Source: a virus
DNA: 64,000 nucleotides
Reading direction: 5' to 3' (one strand)
IMG/VR virus record: IMGVR_UViG_3300042465_007929
Location: 1 to 64,000 of that record
In this document: one piece after another, positions 15,717-22,082 of the stretch
Layout of the letters: each line of letters starts with the position of its first letter
How positions within the stretch are numbered: the first letter of the stretch is position 1
Made by a program: the position numbers and the translations under genes
The notes under the pieces: model-generated
The model's database searches: none
Seen by the model: only the letters and a program-made list of their open reading frames with translations
What the model was told of the DNA's origin: nothing

Positions 15717-15785
15717 TGGTGGATGTTGGGGAATTGAACCCCGTCCGCAATAGTAAACTATTACGTCGAATCCCTATGGACACCC
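15717..15785 (-). ncRNA. Minimal tmRNA-like RNA: tRNA-like domain without a message domain
   Basis: The 69-nt RNA carries the two signatures of bacterial tmRNA: GGATTCGACG near the 5' end (15764-15773) and GGACGGGGTTCAATTCCCC leading to the 3' end. The acceptor begins GGGTGT and ends ACATCC-A-CCA. It keeps G1-C72, G2-C71 and a G3-U70 wobble, the identity element for alanyl-tRNA synthetase, with discriminator A and encoded CCA. It has no D-stem, as in tmRNA. Where tmRNA has helix 2 and roughly 300 nt of tag frame and pseudoknots, this RNA has only a hairpin (CGTAATAGT with ACTATTGCG). It follows a protein gene's stop by 1 nt and precedes tRNA-Gly. Confidence 0.65.
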
Positions 15786-15786
15786 A

Positions 15787-16254
15787 TTAATTTTCTTTAT
15801 TGAACATTACATAATTATGTACTGAAACAATGTAATCTTCTGCAACTGCAAGTTTTCCTTGCATCCATGTTTCTGTAAGATTATTTTGAACTTTTGAATC
15901 ATTTAAAGAATTTAAAATCGCATCACTATGCGATTTAATTGAAGCAAGTGATGAAATAGCCATGCCATAAAGATCTTTCTTAGTTTCAAGCAACTCATCT
16001 TCTGCACTTTCATCTTCCATCTCTGGCGCATTAAGATCAACTTCTTGAGCTTTACTAGTCACAAAATCAAGAAACTCATCATCTCCAGAGCCAACAACTA
16101 CATCAGCAGAAGCCTTGGCTTCATCATACTGAGTATAGCAAATTGCAATACGTTGTTGGTTCTCCTTGAACTTAGGATCTTTTGCAACTTCAGAAATACA
16201 ACGACTAACGAAGTCTTTCTTTTTCTCTTTTTTGCGCGGCTTTGGTAAAGGCAT
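15787..16254 (-). CDS. Phage hypothetical protein starting MPLPKPR (155 aa)
   Basis: The N-terminus MPLPKPRKKEKKKDFVSRC, followed by a KFKENQQRIAICYTQYDEAK segment, is a recurring phage pattern. In other phages such segments occur near head-maturation or portal-associated genes, but here it lies in the tRNA region. The C-terminal half is helical and acidic. Its stop is 1 nt from the 5' end of the tmRNA-like gene. Confidence 0.65.
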   Translation of the reverse strand: MPLPKPRKKEKKKDFVSRCISEVAKDPKFKENQQRIAICYTQYDEAKASADVVVGSGDDEFLDFVTSKAQEVDLNAPEMEDESAEDELLETKKDLYGMAISSLASIKSHSDAILNSLNDSKVQNNLTETWMQGKLAVAEDYIVSVHNYVMFNKEN

Positions 16255-16262
16255 AATGTTAT

Positions 16263-16517
16263 TTACACTTTATTGTTTAAAAAATTCAAAATGGTCTGTA
16301 AAGCAATCTCTTGATGATTTGCAGTTCTGATAGCAACATCTTCAGACCATGAATGAGAACCATGATAAATCTTCTTTCTCATCAAAACATTAGTATTCAA
16401 ACAAACAAAATCTTCATCCTCCCAACGAAGGACACTTTTTAAGTATTGAATAGTAATTTTACGTTGATTTTCAAAATCAATTTCGATTTCTTTAGGAACT
16501 GAGACTGTGATTTTCAT
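16263..16517 (-). CDS. Small hypothetical protein (84 aa)
   Basis: The product begins MKITVSVPKEIEIDFENQRK and continues with a basic, aromatic central part and a C-terminal helix. It resembles small phage proteins of unknown function and sits 8 nt upstream of the MPLPKPR gene, probably in the same operon. Confidence 0.65.
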   Translation of the reverse strand: MKITVSVPKEIEIDFENQRKITIQYLKSVLRWEDEDFVCLNTNVLMRKKIYHGSHSWSEDVAIRTANHQEIALQTILNFLNNKV

Positions 16518-16579
16518 GATAAAAAAGATGGCGGGTGATATAAGAATAGAAAAATACTATTTAAGTGTAATGATACTAT

Positions 16580-17284
16580 ATGAATGTATTATACACTGAG
16601 CTAGATTTTTCTCAAGCTAAATTAAGTGATAAATTAAAATTAAAGTGTTTAACGTGTAATGGTATTTTTTTAAAAAAGAAAAAATATATTATAGATATAA
16701 TAAATCGAGGAGGTCATTTTACTAAAGCTGGAACTGGAGATTTTTGCTCTCATAAATGCTCTTCTTTTTCAAAAGTAAAAGCAAAAGAATGTTCTTGTGT
16801 GAATTGTAATAAATCTTTTATTAAAAAACAAAGTCAAATTAAAAAAACTTCAAATCATTTCTGTTCTAGTTCTTGTGCCGCTTCTTATAATAATAAGAAT
16901 AAAACTCATGGAACTAGAAGATCTAAATTAGAAACTTGGTTAGAAGAAAAACTTACTAATCTTTATCCAAATTTAGAAATACATTTTAATCGTAAAGATA
17001 CAATTAATTCTGAATTAGACATTTATATACCATCTTTTAAATTGGCTGTAGAACTCAATGGAATTTTTCACTATGAACCAATACATGGGATAGAAAAATT
17101 AGAGAAAATACAAAATAATGATGAAAGAAAATTTCAAGCCTGTTTAGAACGAGGTATAGAATTTTGTATTATAGATACTTCTGGTCAAAAGTATTTTAAA
17201 GAATCAACATCTCAGAAATTTTTAAATATTATCTGTGATATAATAAAATCAAAAGAAATGAAGGCGGTGTCAGATTCGAACTGA
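16580..17284 (+). CDS. Homing endonuclease, multiple zinc fingers plus VSR-like nuclease (234 aa)
   Basis: Residues about 20-110 hold paired CxxC/CxxxC fingers (CLTCNGIF, CSHKCSS, CVNCNKSF, CSSSCAAS). The C-terminal part has ELDIYIPSFKLAVELNGIFH then ERKFQACLERGIEFCIID, matching the VSR/EDxHD-type nuclease plan seen in the enzyme at 14939-15595. It is the only plus-strand gene among minus-strand tRNAs. Its final codons (MKAVSDSN, stop) read into the 3' end of the tRNA-Ser gene on the other strand, showing insertion right at the tRNA. Confidence 0.72.
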   Translation: MNVLYTELDFSQAKLSDKLKLKCLTCNGIFLKKKKYIIDIINRGGHFTKAGTGDFCSHKCSSFSKVKAKECSCVNCNKSFIKKQSQIKKTSNHFCSSSCAASYNNKNKTHGTRRSKLETWLEEKLTNLYPNLEIHFNRKDTINSELDIYIPSFKLAVELNGIFHYEPIHGIEKLEKIQNNDERKFQACLERGIEFCIIDTSGQKYFKESTSQKFLNIICDIIKSKEMKAVSDSN

Positions 17285-17348
17285 CGGAAGGCTCGTCACC
17301 TTCTCTACTTTTCAAGAGTAGCGCATTAAACCGCTCTGCCAACCGCCC
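17262..17348 (-). tRNA. tRNA-Ser, anticodon TGA
   Basis: The anticodon loop CTTGAAA sits on CTACT/AGTAG. There is a long variable arm (GAAGG...CCTTC), and the T-arm is GTCAG/CTGAC around TTCGAAT. Acceptor GGGCGGT pairs with ACCGCCT; no CCA is encoded. The endonuclease gene at 16580-17284 ends within its 3' half, so the acceptor end may have been rebuilt by that insertion. Confidence 0.85.
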
Positions 17349-17357
17349 ATTTATATA

Positions 17358-17483
17358 TTATCCTTGTCCGCGATACTTTTTTCTATAATTTTTTGATTGT
17401 TTTAGATGAGAAGTCTTGCTTTTAGCATGAATTCCCGGACGCTTCTTGGACTTTACTCCGTTTTTTTGGTTCTTCTTGTTCAT
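17358..17483 (-). CDS. Very basic small phage protein (41 aa)
   Basis: The product is almost all Lys, Arg, Asn and Ser, with KSKKRPGIHAKSKTSHLK in the middle and YRKKYRGQG at the end. Closely similar basic mini-proteins occur in many phages, so I consider it real despite its size. It probably binds nucleic acid. It lies between tRNA-Ile and tRNA-Ser. Confidence 0.75.
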   Translation of the reverse strand: MNKKNQKNGVKSKKRPGIHAKSKTSHLKQSKNYRKKYRGQG

Positions 17484-17505
17484 TTATTTATGTTTAATTA
17501 GAAAT

Positions 17506-17580
17506 TGGTAGTCCGTCTGGGTTTCGATCCCAGTCTCTCTCACTTATAAGGCAAGTGCATTCCCATCCTGCTCACGGACA
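17506..17580 (-). tRNA. tRNA-Ile, anticodon TAT
   Basis: The anticodon loop CTTATAA closes on CTTGC/GTGAG, the T-arm is CTGGG/CCCAG around ATCGAAA, and CCA is encoded. It would read AUA, a codon common in this AT-rich genome. Confidence 0.85.
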
Positions 17581-17598
17581 TTTATATGATATAAAAAA

Positions 17599-17671
17599 TA
17601 GGGACGGAGGGAGTTGAACCCTCTATCTAAGGTTTATGAGACCCCCGCATTAACCGTTCTGCTACATCCCT
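17599..17671 (-). tRNA. tRNA with anticodon CAT (Met, or Ile if lysidine-modified)
   Basis: Acceptor AGGGATG pairs with CGTCCCT, the anticodon loop is CTCATAA and the T-arm is GAGGG/CCCTC around TTCAACT. No CCA is encoded. Sequence alone does not separate elongator Met from lysidine-modified Ile. Confidence 0.85.
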
Positions 17672-17676
17672 GAAAA

Positions 17677-17761
17677 TGGTACGAGTAGTCGGACTTGAAC
17701 CGACAAACCTTGCGGCGACAGATTTTAAGTCTGTAGTGTTTACCAATTTCACCATACTCGC
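17677..17761 (-). tRNA. tRNA-Leu, anticodon TAA
   Basis: The anticodon loop CTTAAAA sits on ACAGA/TCTGT. It has a long variable arm, T-arm GTCGG/CCGAC and an encoded CCA. It reads UUA, the most AT-rich Leu codon. Confidence 0.9.
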
Positions 17762-17795
17762 TTTTTGTCTCACTAACTTACTCAGTGATGTTTTT

Positions 17796-17824
17796 ATCTT
17801 ACTGTTAGTTGGCGGGATTGTCAA
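17796..17824 (-). promoter_or_regulatory. Sigma70-type promoter for tRNA operon (proximal)
   Basis: On the minus strand, TTGACA (17819-17824) and TAAGAT (17796-17801) are spaced by 17 bp. It lies just upstream of tRNA-Leu. Confidence 0.7.
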
Positions 17825-17881
17825 CTAGTTTTTTTATTTTCTTTTTTCCTCTTTGTCAGTGATTGTCTCGCTGATGTCCTT

Positions 17882-17909
17882 ATTATACAGGAATTTGTTG
17901 CTTGGTCAA
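17882..17909 (-). promoter_or_regulatory. Sigma70-type promoter for tRNA operon (distal)
   Basis: On the minus strand, TTGACC (17904-17909) and a perfect TATAAT (17882-17887) are spaced by 16 bp. It forms a tandem pair with the promoter at 17796-17824 and should drive the tRNA genes below. Confidence 0.72.
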
Positions 17910-17983
17910 GCAGTTTTTCATAAAAAATCAAAATAAATGTATTTGGTGTAATATTATGCAGAAAACAATAAAAACCCATAAAA

Positions 17984-19306
17984 ATGTCTTCCCCTGAATA
18001 TACTTTTAATCATCTTGGCCAATTATCTCATACTGCGGCAACAATGCCTTGCATATATGATCGTACAAATGATGTGTATAGACCTATAGAAAAAAGTGAT
18101 TTAAGTTTCACTAATTCAGAAGCGCCAACTAATTTTGATGCTTTTGGAAGAATGAGGGTTTGTGAACCATTAACTCTTTTTGAAAGTCAACACAGATATA
18201 GTGATAACGGAAAATGGAATAATCTAATTAGTGGCACTGCTGCAAGTAATTATTTAATAAATGAAAGCTCTGTTCAATTAACCGCTTCAAATGGTGGTTC
18301 AATCACAAGAGAAAGTAATTTAGTTTTCAATTATCAAGCTGGTAAAAGCTTATTGATAATGAGTAGCTTTGCATTTAGCGCATCAACTGTTGGTGTTGAA
18401 CAACGTATAGGATATTTTAATGCATCAAATGGAATTTATCTTTTACAAGATGGACACACAGATGGTGCTGCATTTGTTTTAAGAAGTTATGCTTCTGGCT
18501 CCGTAGTTGAAAGAACGATTCGCCAAAAAGATTGGAATTTTGATAAATTTGATGGAAATGGTGGTTCTGGCCGTGTATTGGATTTGACTAAAGCTAATAT
18601 ATTTTGGATGGACATAGAATGGTTGGGCGTAGGTGCAGTTCGTTGCGGTTTCGTTGTCGATGGAAAATTAATATTGGGTCATATATTTTATAATGATAAT
18701 CGCAATAATACTGTTTATATGACAACCGCAATTTTACCATTAAGGTATTCTTTGTCTAATTCAACAGCTACTAGTCCATTTATCAAACAAATATGTAATA
18801 CAGTAATTAGTGAAGGCGGACATAATCCTGAGTCAATTACATATAATCAAGAATCATCACCAATAACTATTCAACGTACTACATCGTCAGCCGCTGGAGA
18901 TAAAGGAAAATCATATAATGCTATTTCAATACGTTTGACATCTGGAAAATTAGATGGGATAATTATACCTAATGGAATTTCTTTATTAAGTGATAGCGCA
19001 AAATTATATCAATGGTCATTAATTAAAAATGCAACATTTGTTACATCACCAACTTGGCTGGATCATTCTGCATGTATAACTACTCAATATACAGTTACTG
19101 ATTCACAAGTCACTGGAGGTGTGATTGTCAAAGCTGGATATATTACAAATGCTTCCGATTCTTTAGTTTTGAGTGATTTTGGAAGTACTCATTTGCAATT
19201 AGGAAGAACGCTAAGTGGGGTATCTGATACATATACTTTTGCTATAGCATCAGATGCTACTAGCGCAAAATTTAATGCAATTTTAAGTTGGTATCAAATA
19301 ATTTAA
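17984..19306 (+). CDS. Phage virion structural protein (marine-phage type)
   Basis: The 440-aa product matches a family I know from many marine T4-like and other phages. Characteristic stretches include NFDAFGRMRVCEPLTLFESQ, NGKWNN, YQAGKSLLIMSSF, IFWMDIEWLGVGAVRCGFV and QICNTVISEGG. These proteins are annotated as virion or decoration proteins of unknown exact location. It is an isolated plus-strand gene among minus-strand tRNA operons and ends at a strong terminator (19383-19414), so it is its own transcription unit. Confidence 0.8.
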   Translation: MSSPEYTFNHLGQLSHTAATMPCIYDRTNDVYRPIEKSDLSFTNSEAPTNFDAFGRMRVCEPLTLFESQHRYSDNGKWNNLISGTAASNYLINESSVQLTASNGGSITRESNLVFNYQAGKSLLIMSSFAFSASTVGVEQRIGYFNASNGIYLLQDGHTDGAAFVLRSYASGSVVERTIRQKDWNFDKFDGNGGSGRVLDLTKANIFWMDIEWLGVGAVRCGFVVDGKLILGHIFYNDNRNNTVYMTTAILPLRYSLSNSTATSPFIKQICNTVISEGGHNPESITYNQESSPITIQRTTSSAAGDKGKSYNAISIRLTSGKLDGIIIPNGISLLSDSAKLYQWSLIKNATFVTSPTWLDHSACITTQYTVTDSQVTGGVIVKAGYITNASDSLVLSDFGSTHLQLGRTLSGVSDTYTFAIASDATSAKFNAILSWYQII

Positions 19307-19382
19307 ATTTTTAGTGTAATAACATATGATTCCGTGCGGTGCGGTTTTCAATCTTATCTTTTTGTATTTATTAGTCATAAAG

Positions 19383-19414
19383 AAAAAGCCTACCTTGAAA
19401 AAGGTAGGCTTTTT
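19383..19414. terminator. Bidirectional intrinsic terminator
   Basis: AAAAAGCCTACC and GGTAGGCTTTTT form a long stem with an 8-nt loop and T-tracts on both strands. It ends the virion-protein transcript on the plus strand and the tRNA-Thr/tRNA-Asn transcript on the minus strand. Confidence 0.88.
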
Positions 19415-19422
19415 TAATAAGA

Positions 19423-19497
19423 TGGAGCATCTTGTCCGATTCGAACGGACGACCTGCTCATTACAAATGAGCTGCACTACCACTGTGCTAAAGATGC
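19423..19497 (-). tRNA. tRNA-Thr, anticodon TGT
   Basis: Acceptor GCATCTT pairs with AAGATGC, the anticodon loop is TTTGTAA on GCTCA/TGAGC and CCA is encoded. It reads ACA. Confidence 0.92.
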
Positions 19498-19505
19498 ATA
19501 AAAAT

Positions 19506-19580
19506 TGGCTCCAAAGGTAGGGATCGAACCTACGACCTAGAAATTAACAGTTTCTCGCACTTCCGCTGTGCTACTTTGGA
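19506..19580 (-). tRNA. tRNA-Asn, anticodon GTT
   Basis: Acceptor TCCAAAG pairs with CTTTGGA, the anticodon loop is CTGTTAA on AGAAA/TTTCT, the discriminator is G and CCA is encoded. Confidence 0.93.
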
Positions 19581-19587
19581 TTTTTAT

Positions 19588-19821
19588 TTATAAAATTTCT
19601 GGATTATTGGAATTTCTTTTATTTCTTTGGATAGCTTTTCCAAGCTTTATAATCTCATTAATCACTTCTGGTGAAAAAGAATCTAAGCTGTTCTTTTGTC
19701 TTCTTTGAATGGCTTTTTCAGCTCTGCATTGCTTGCATCTATAATTTCCATTTCGTCCTAAAACAAAATCTTGCTCTCCGTGTTTTTCGCAAATCTGTTT
19801 AATAATTTTTGGTTGTTCCAT
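19588..19821 (-). CDS. Zinc-knuckle protein, probable N-terminal remnant of an HNH endonuclease (77 aa)
   Basis: The N-terminus has CEKHGEQDFVLGRNGNYRCK with CxxC, followed by KAIQRRQK. This is the zinc-binding start of phage HNH endonucleases that normally continue into a CxxC...HxxH nuclease core. Here the core is absent and the protein ends in a charged helix. It is either a truncated endonuclease or a small DNA-binding protein derived from one. It sits between tRNA-Asn and the giant RNA region. Confidence 0.6.
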   Translation of the reverse strand: MEQPKIIKQICEKHGEQDFVLGRNGNYRCKQCRAEKAIQRRQKNSLDSFSPEVINEIIKLGKAIQRNKRNSNNPEIL

Positions 19822-20293
19822 ACTATTATATACACACCAACTAAATTAATTAATTTTATTAAAAACAAAAAAAAAGCTAATCTATCGCTGAAGAAGTCCT
19901 CCATATCCACAGAGGTTAATGATCCTTCTTCACTTTTCTACAAATACTAACTCGCTGGAAATTTCCTGTCTGTTTTTTCTGAATACTTCGGGCGATCAAA
20001 CGCACGATAGAAATTGGATTTGCGGCTCAGGTCGCTATCACTCACAATGATTGACATTAAAGTCAGCTATATAAGATTGCTCCTTGTGAAAACGTCTTGG
20101 TTCACGATGACCCCTCAATGACCGCAAAAGTATTTATCTGTCAGACCTTTTACTAAAATATGCCCCTCGCGCATATATGACATCTTCGCTGGTTCACGGA
20201 TGGGCCACTTTGTAGCGATTCACATCGCCTCAGACGGATTCCCAGCATAGGTCTTCATAGCCGTATGTAGATATTCTCGACAGATAAAAAATG

Positions 20294-20402
20294 TAGAAGA
20301 AACTGGATTCGAACCAATATTGTATCATATTGCCTAAGCAATCAAGGAATCAAACCTTGTCGAACAACTGCCGTTGTTGCATTTCCATTATGCTATTCTT
20401 CT
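20294..20402 (-). tRNA. tRNA-like element with expanded, anticodon-less centre
   Basis: The ends look like a tRNA: acceptor AGAAGAA/TTCTTCT, D-arm GCAT...ATGC with a GG loop, T-arm ATTGG/CCAGT around TTCGAAT. Total length is 109 nt instead of about 75. In place of one anticodon arm there are three hairpins: AACAAC/GTTGTT, CAAGG/CCTTG (loop TTTGATT, itself T-arm-like) and ATTGC/GCAAT. No normal 7-nt anticodon loop can be assigned, and CCA is not encoded. It lies within the giant RNA region and is probably structural rather than a decoding tRNA. Confidence 0.5.
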
Positions 20403-20560
20403 GAAAGTTGTGCAGTACTCTCCTGCTGTCACACCCATAATCCATAGTTGCGACCTATAAGATCTAGCTGATGTTTCTAAAATTTAGAATGACTGAGATG
20501 TCTAATCTAGGACTCTCAAATAGCGGTCTTCATTAAAGATATGCCCTCAGCCATTCAGTT

Positions 20561-20597
20561 GTCCATAGGGTGTGCATCCCATCGCCTCAAGCAGGAC
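20561..20597 (-). repeat. Giant-RNA hairpin module, copy 3
   Basis: GTCC...GGAC encloses TGCTTGAGGCGA and an inner hairpin closed by GGG/CCC. The conserved outer text is GCCAGTCCTGCTTGA and TATGGAC, shared with the copies at 20728-20765 and 20801-20836. Confidence 0.65.
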
Positions 20598-20727
20598 TGG
20601 CTCTACCTAGTACTATAACCATTACCATAGGTGGTTTCTTTACGGTATATTCCTATTCGCCAAGGAAGTAAAGAACGGTTAGACGAAAGTAGACCAATTG
20701 CCCGCCTAAGCAGGCAATTGGAATGTT

Positions 20728-20765
20728 GTCCATGGCATCATTCGATGCTTACGTTCACGCAGGAC
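20728..20765 (-). repeat. Giant-RNA hairpin module, copy 2
   Basis: GTCC...GGAC encloses TGCGTGAACGTA and the inner hairpin GCATC-GAAT-GATGC. The conserved outer text is GCCAGTCCTGCGTGA and CATGGAC. Confidence 0.65.
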
Positions 20766-20800
20766 TGGCACTAGCTAATGGTTAGCCCACATTAGTCAGG

Positions 20801-20836
20801 GTCCATAGAGTATTCACTCTTCGATTCAAGCAGGAC
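20801..20836 (-). repeat. Giant-RNA hairpin module, copy 1
   Basis: GTCC...GGAC encloses TGCTTGAATCGA and the inner hairpin GAGT-GAAT-ACTC. The conserved outer text is GCCAGTCCTGCTTGA and TATGGAC. Inner hairpin sequences differ between copies while pairing is kept, which supports RNA structure. Confidence 0.65.
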
Positions 20837-21103
20837 TGGCATTATCTATGGATATCCTCATAGCAGGAGAAGGAAGCCCATAACCTTCGTAAGGCTTTTT
20901 GGTATCTACAATGTATGGTTATTGACCCACACGGAATTTCAAGCCTGTAAGCATAACTTAATATGCTCCTAACTCACCGATTTCCATTGTAAAAATAATC
21001 TCTACCGTTAAACCGACTTTCACTGGTCACGAATTCTTCGCAAATTAAATTTGCTTCACTGGTAGAGTCGCCAACGCATCGTAATCGAATACATTAGCAA
21101 AAT

Positions 21104-21178
21104 TGGCGAGCAGGCGGGAATCTAACCCGCGATCTTTAGCCTATGGGTCTAACGCTTTATACACTAAGCTACTGCTCC
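21104..21178 (-). tRNA. tRNA with anticodon CAT (second copy type)
   Basis: The T-arm is GCGGG/CCCGC around TTAGATT, the centre of the anticodon loop CCCATAG is CAT, and CCA is encoded. The acceptor has six clear pairs (GAGCAG/CTGCTC) plus an unpaired 5' G. An unpaired position 1 is an initiator feature, but the loop has C at position 33, so Met type is unsure. Confidence 0.78.
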
Positions 21179-21189
21179 TAAAAATTGAT

Positions 21190-21259
21190 TGCGGGTAGTA
21201 GATTCGAACTACTGTGAAATGCTTATGAGACACCTATCTGAACCACTCGATTAACCCGC
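21190..21259 (-). tRNA. tRNA with anticodon CAT (third)
   Basis: Acceptor GCGGGT pairs with ACCCGC, the anticodon loop is CTCATAA on GGTGT/GCATT, and the T-arm is AGTAG/CTACT around TTCGAAT. It is short (70 nt) with a weak D-stem and no encoded CCA. Confidence 0.75.
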
Positions 21260-21268
21260 GATTAAATA

Positions 21269-21375
21269 CTTTTTAATAGTAAGTCTTTGTCGTTTTCAAA
21301 TCCCTACCTGAATACACAGTTTAAGATTTTCCTACTTACAGAACGGAGCGTGAAGCTCCTTTTCCTATTAAAAAG
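21269..21375 (-). ncRNA. Compact structured RNA element (three-stem)
   Basis: CTTTTTAATAG and CTATTAAAAAG form a perfect 11-bp closing stem. Inside are a hairpin, GGAGC/GCTCC, and a second stem, GTAAGT/ACTTAC. On the minus strand it lies between the promoter at 21483-21511 and the first tRNA, so it would be the leader of the tRNA/giant-RNA transcript. It could guide processing or be a regulatory leader. Confidence 0.5.
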
Positions 21376-21482
21376 CAAAACTAATAATAAAAATAATAAT
21401 ATGAAAGAGCAAATTTTCCTCCAACCGATGATTTGAGGCAATCTTTTGAACCTGACTTAGCCCTGCTCAATTGATATAATTA

Positions 21483-21511
21483 GTTATAGACGATTTTGGG
21501 GTTTTTGTCAA
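21483..21511 (-). promoter_or_regulatory. Sigma70-type promoter for the tRNA/giant-RNA transcript
   Basis: On the minus strand, TTGACA (21506-21511) and TATAAC (21483-21488) are spaced by 17 bp. It lies just after the HNH gene and before a coding-free stretch, so it most likely transcribes the structured leader, two CAT tRNAs and the giant RNA. Confidence 0.75.
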
Positions 21512-21518
21512 CAGTTTT

Positions 21519-22082
21519 TTACAAAAACTTTTCCCACTCTTTTCTGATACTTGGAACATGAAGGAAAACGCTAGGAATACTAGGCGCTTTCACGATTTCA
21601 TTTTTTACATTATAGTAAGGAGTATGACTAGCCTTTTTTTGATTACATTGAAGACAGGCAAGAGTCCTATTATCATGTTCATCTGTGCCGCCTTTACTTT
21701 TTGGCTTGATATGATCAATAGTAAGATCTGCAACACTAAACTTCTCTAAGCAATATTGGCAAGTAGAATTATAAATTTTAGCTAATTCAACTAGAGAAAA
21801 CCTTTTCTTCTTTGGTCTTTTGAAAAATCTGCTAGTAACAACAATTACTGTTGGAATTGGCCATGATTTCTTTGCACTGCGAAGAACTGGTTGATCTCCA
21901 TAGAATTCAGCATTAGTATTCCACTTATCTACAGAATCAAATAAATTATAATTCTTATCTAGCGCCGAAATATTACCACTTAATAGATGCGCGAAAGCTG
22001 CTTTTGCTGTGATAGCAGTAACAGGTTGCCACGCATTATTAAGAAGAAGAGTTGTTTTAGTGTTGCAGTCTACGATATTCAT
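21519..22082 (-). CDS. HNH endonuclease (187 aa)
   Basis: Residues about 108-155 form an HNH core: CQYCLEKF, then LTIDHIKPKSKGGTDEHDNR, then CLQCNQKKA, with the Cys pairs binding zinc and the DH/H/N residues catalytic. The N-terminal 90 residues (LLNNAWQPVTAITAKAA) resemble the fixed N-terminus of stand-alone HNH proteins often found in bacteria and phages. It overlaps thyX by 4 nt. Its role may be homing, or DNA processing in packaging. Confidence 0.82.
   Translation of the reverse strand: MNIVDCNTKTTLLLNNAWQPVTAITAKAAFAHLLSGNISALDKNYNLFDSVDKWNTNAEFYGDQPVLRSAKKSWPIPTVIVVTSRFFKRPKKKRFSLVELAKIYNSTCQYCLEKFSVADLTIDHIKPKSKGGTDEHDNRTLACLQCNQKKASHTPYYNVKNEIVKAPSIPSVFLHVPSIRKEWEKFL

Larger units (their letters stand above)
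19867..21100 (-). ncRNA. Candidate giant structured noncoding RNA (about 1.2 kb)
   Basis: I see no credible reading frame across this stretch. It is dense in perfect or near-perfect stems: CTCTACC/GGTAGAG, GCAAATT/AATTTGC, CCAATTGCC/GGCAATTGG, TTCTTTAC/GTAAAGAA, GAAGAAG/CTTCTTC. It holds three copies of one hairpin module and a tRNA-like element. Read on the minus strand, it follows two CAT tRNAs and a strong promoter (21483-21511) and ends at nine U residues (19867-19875), a likely intrinsic terminator. Giant ornate phage RNAs such as GOLLD and ROOL also lie beside tRNA genes, so membership in such a class is my leading guess; I cannot confirm identity. The exact 5' end is uncertain. Confidence 0.7.

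Noticed and set aside
19867-21100. Known metabolite riboswitch class (e.g. glutamine or cobalamin)
   Set aside because: The stretch is much longer than any single riboswitch and I could not match the conserved core of a known class; no regulated gene follows on the minus strand.
15638-21259. Prophage attachment site at the tRNA genes
   Set aside because: No integrase gene and no partial tRNA duplicate typical of an att site were seen; the tRNAs look like a lytic-phage array.
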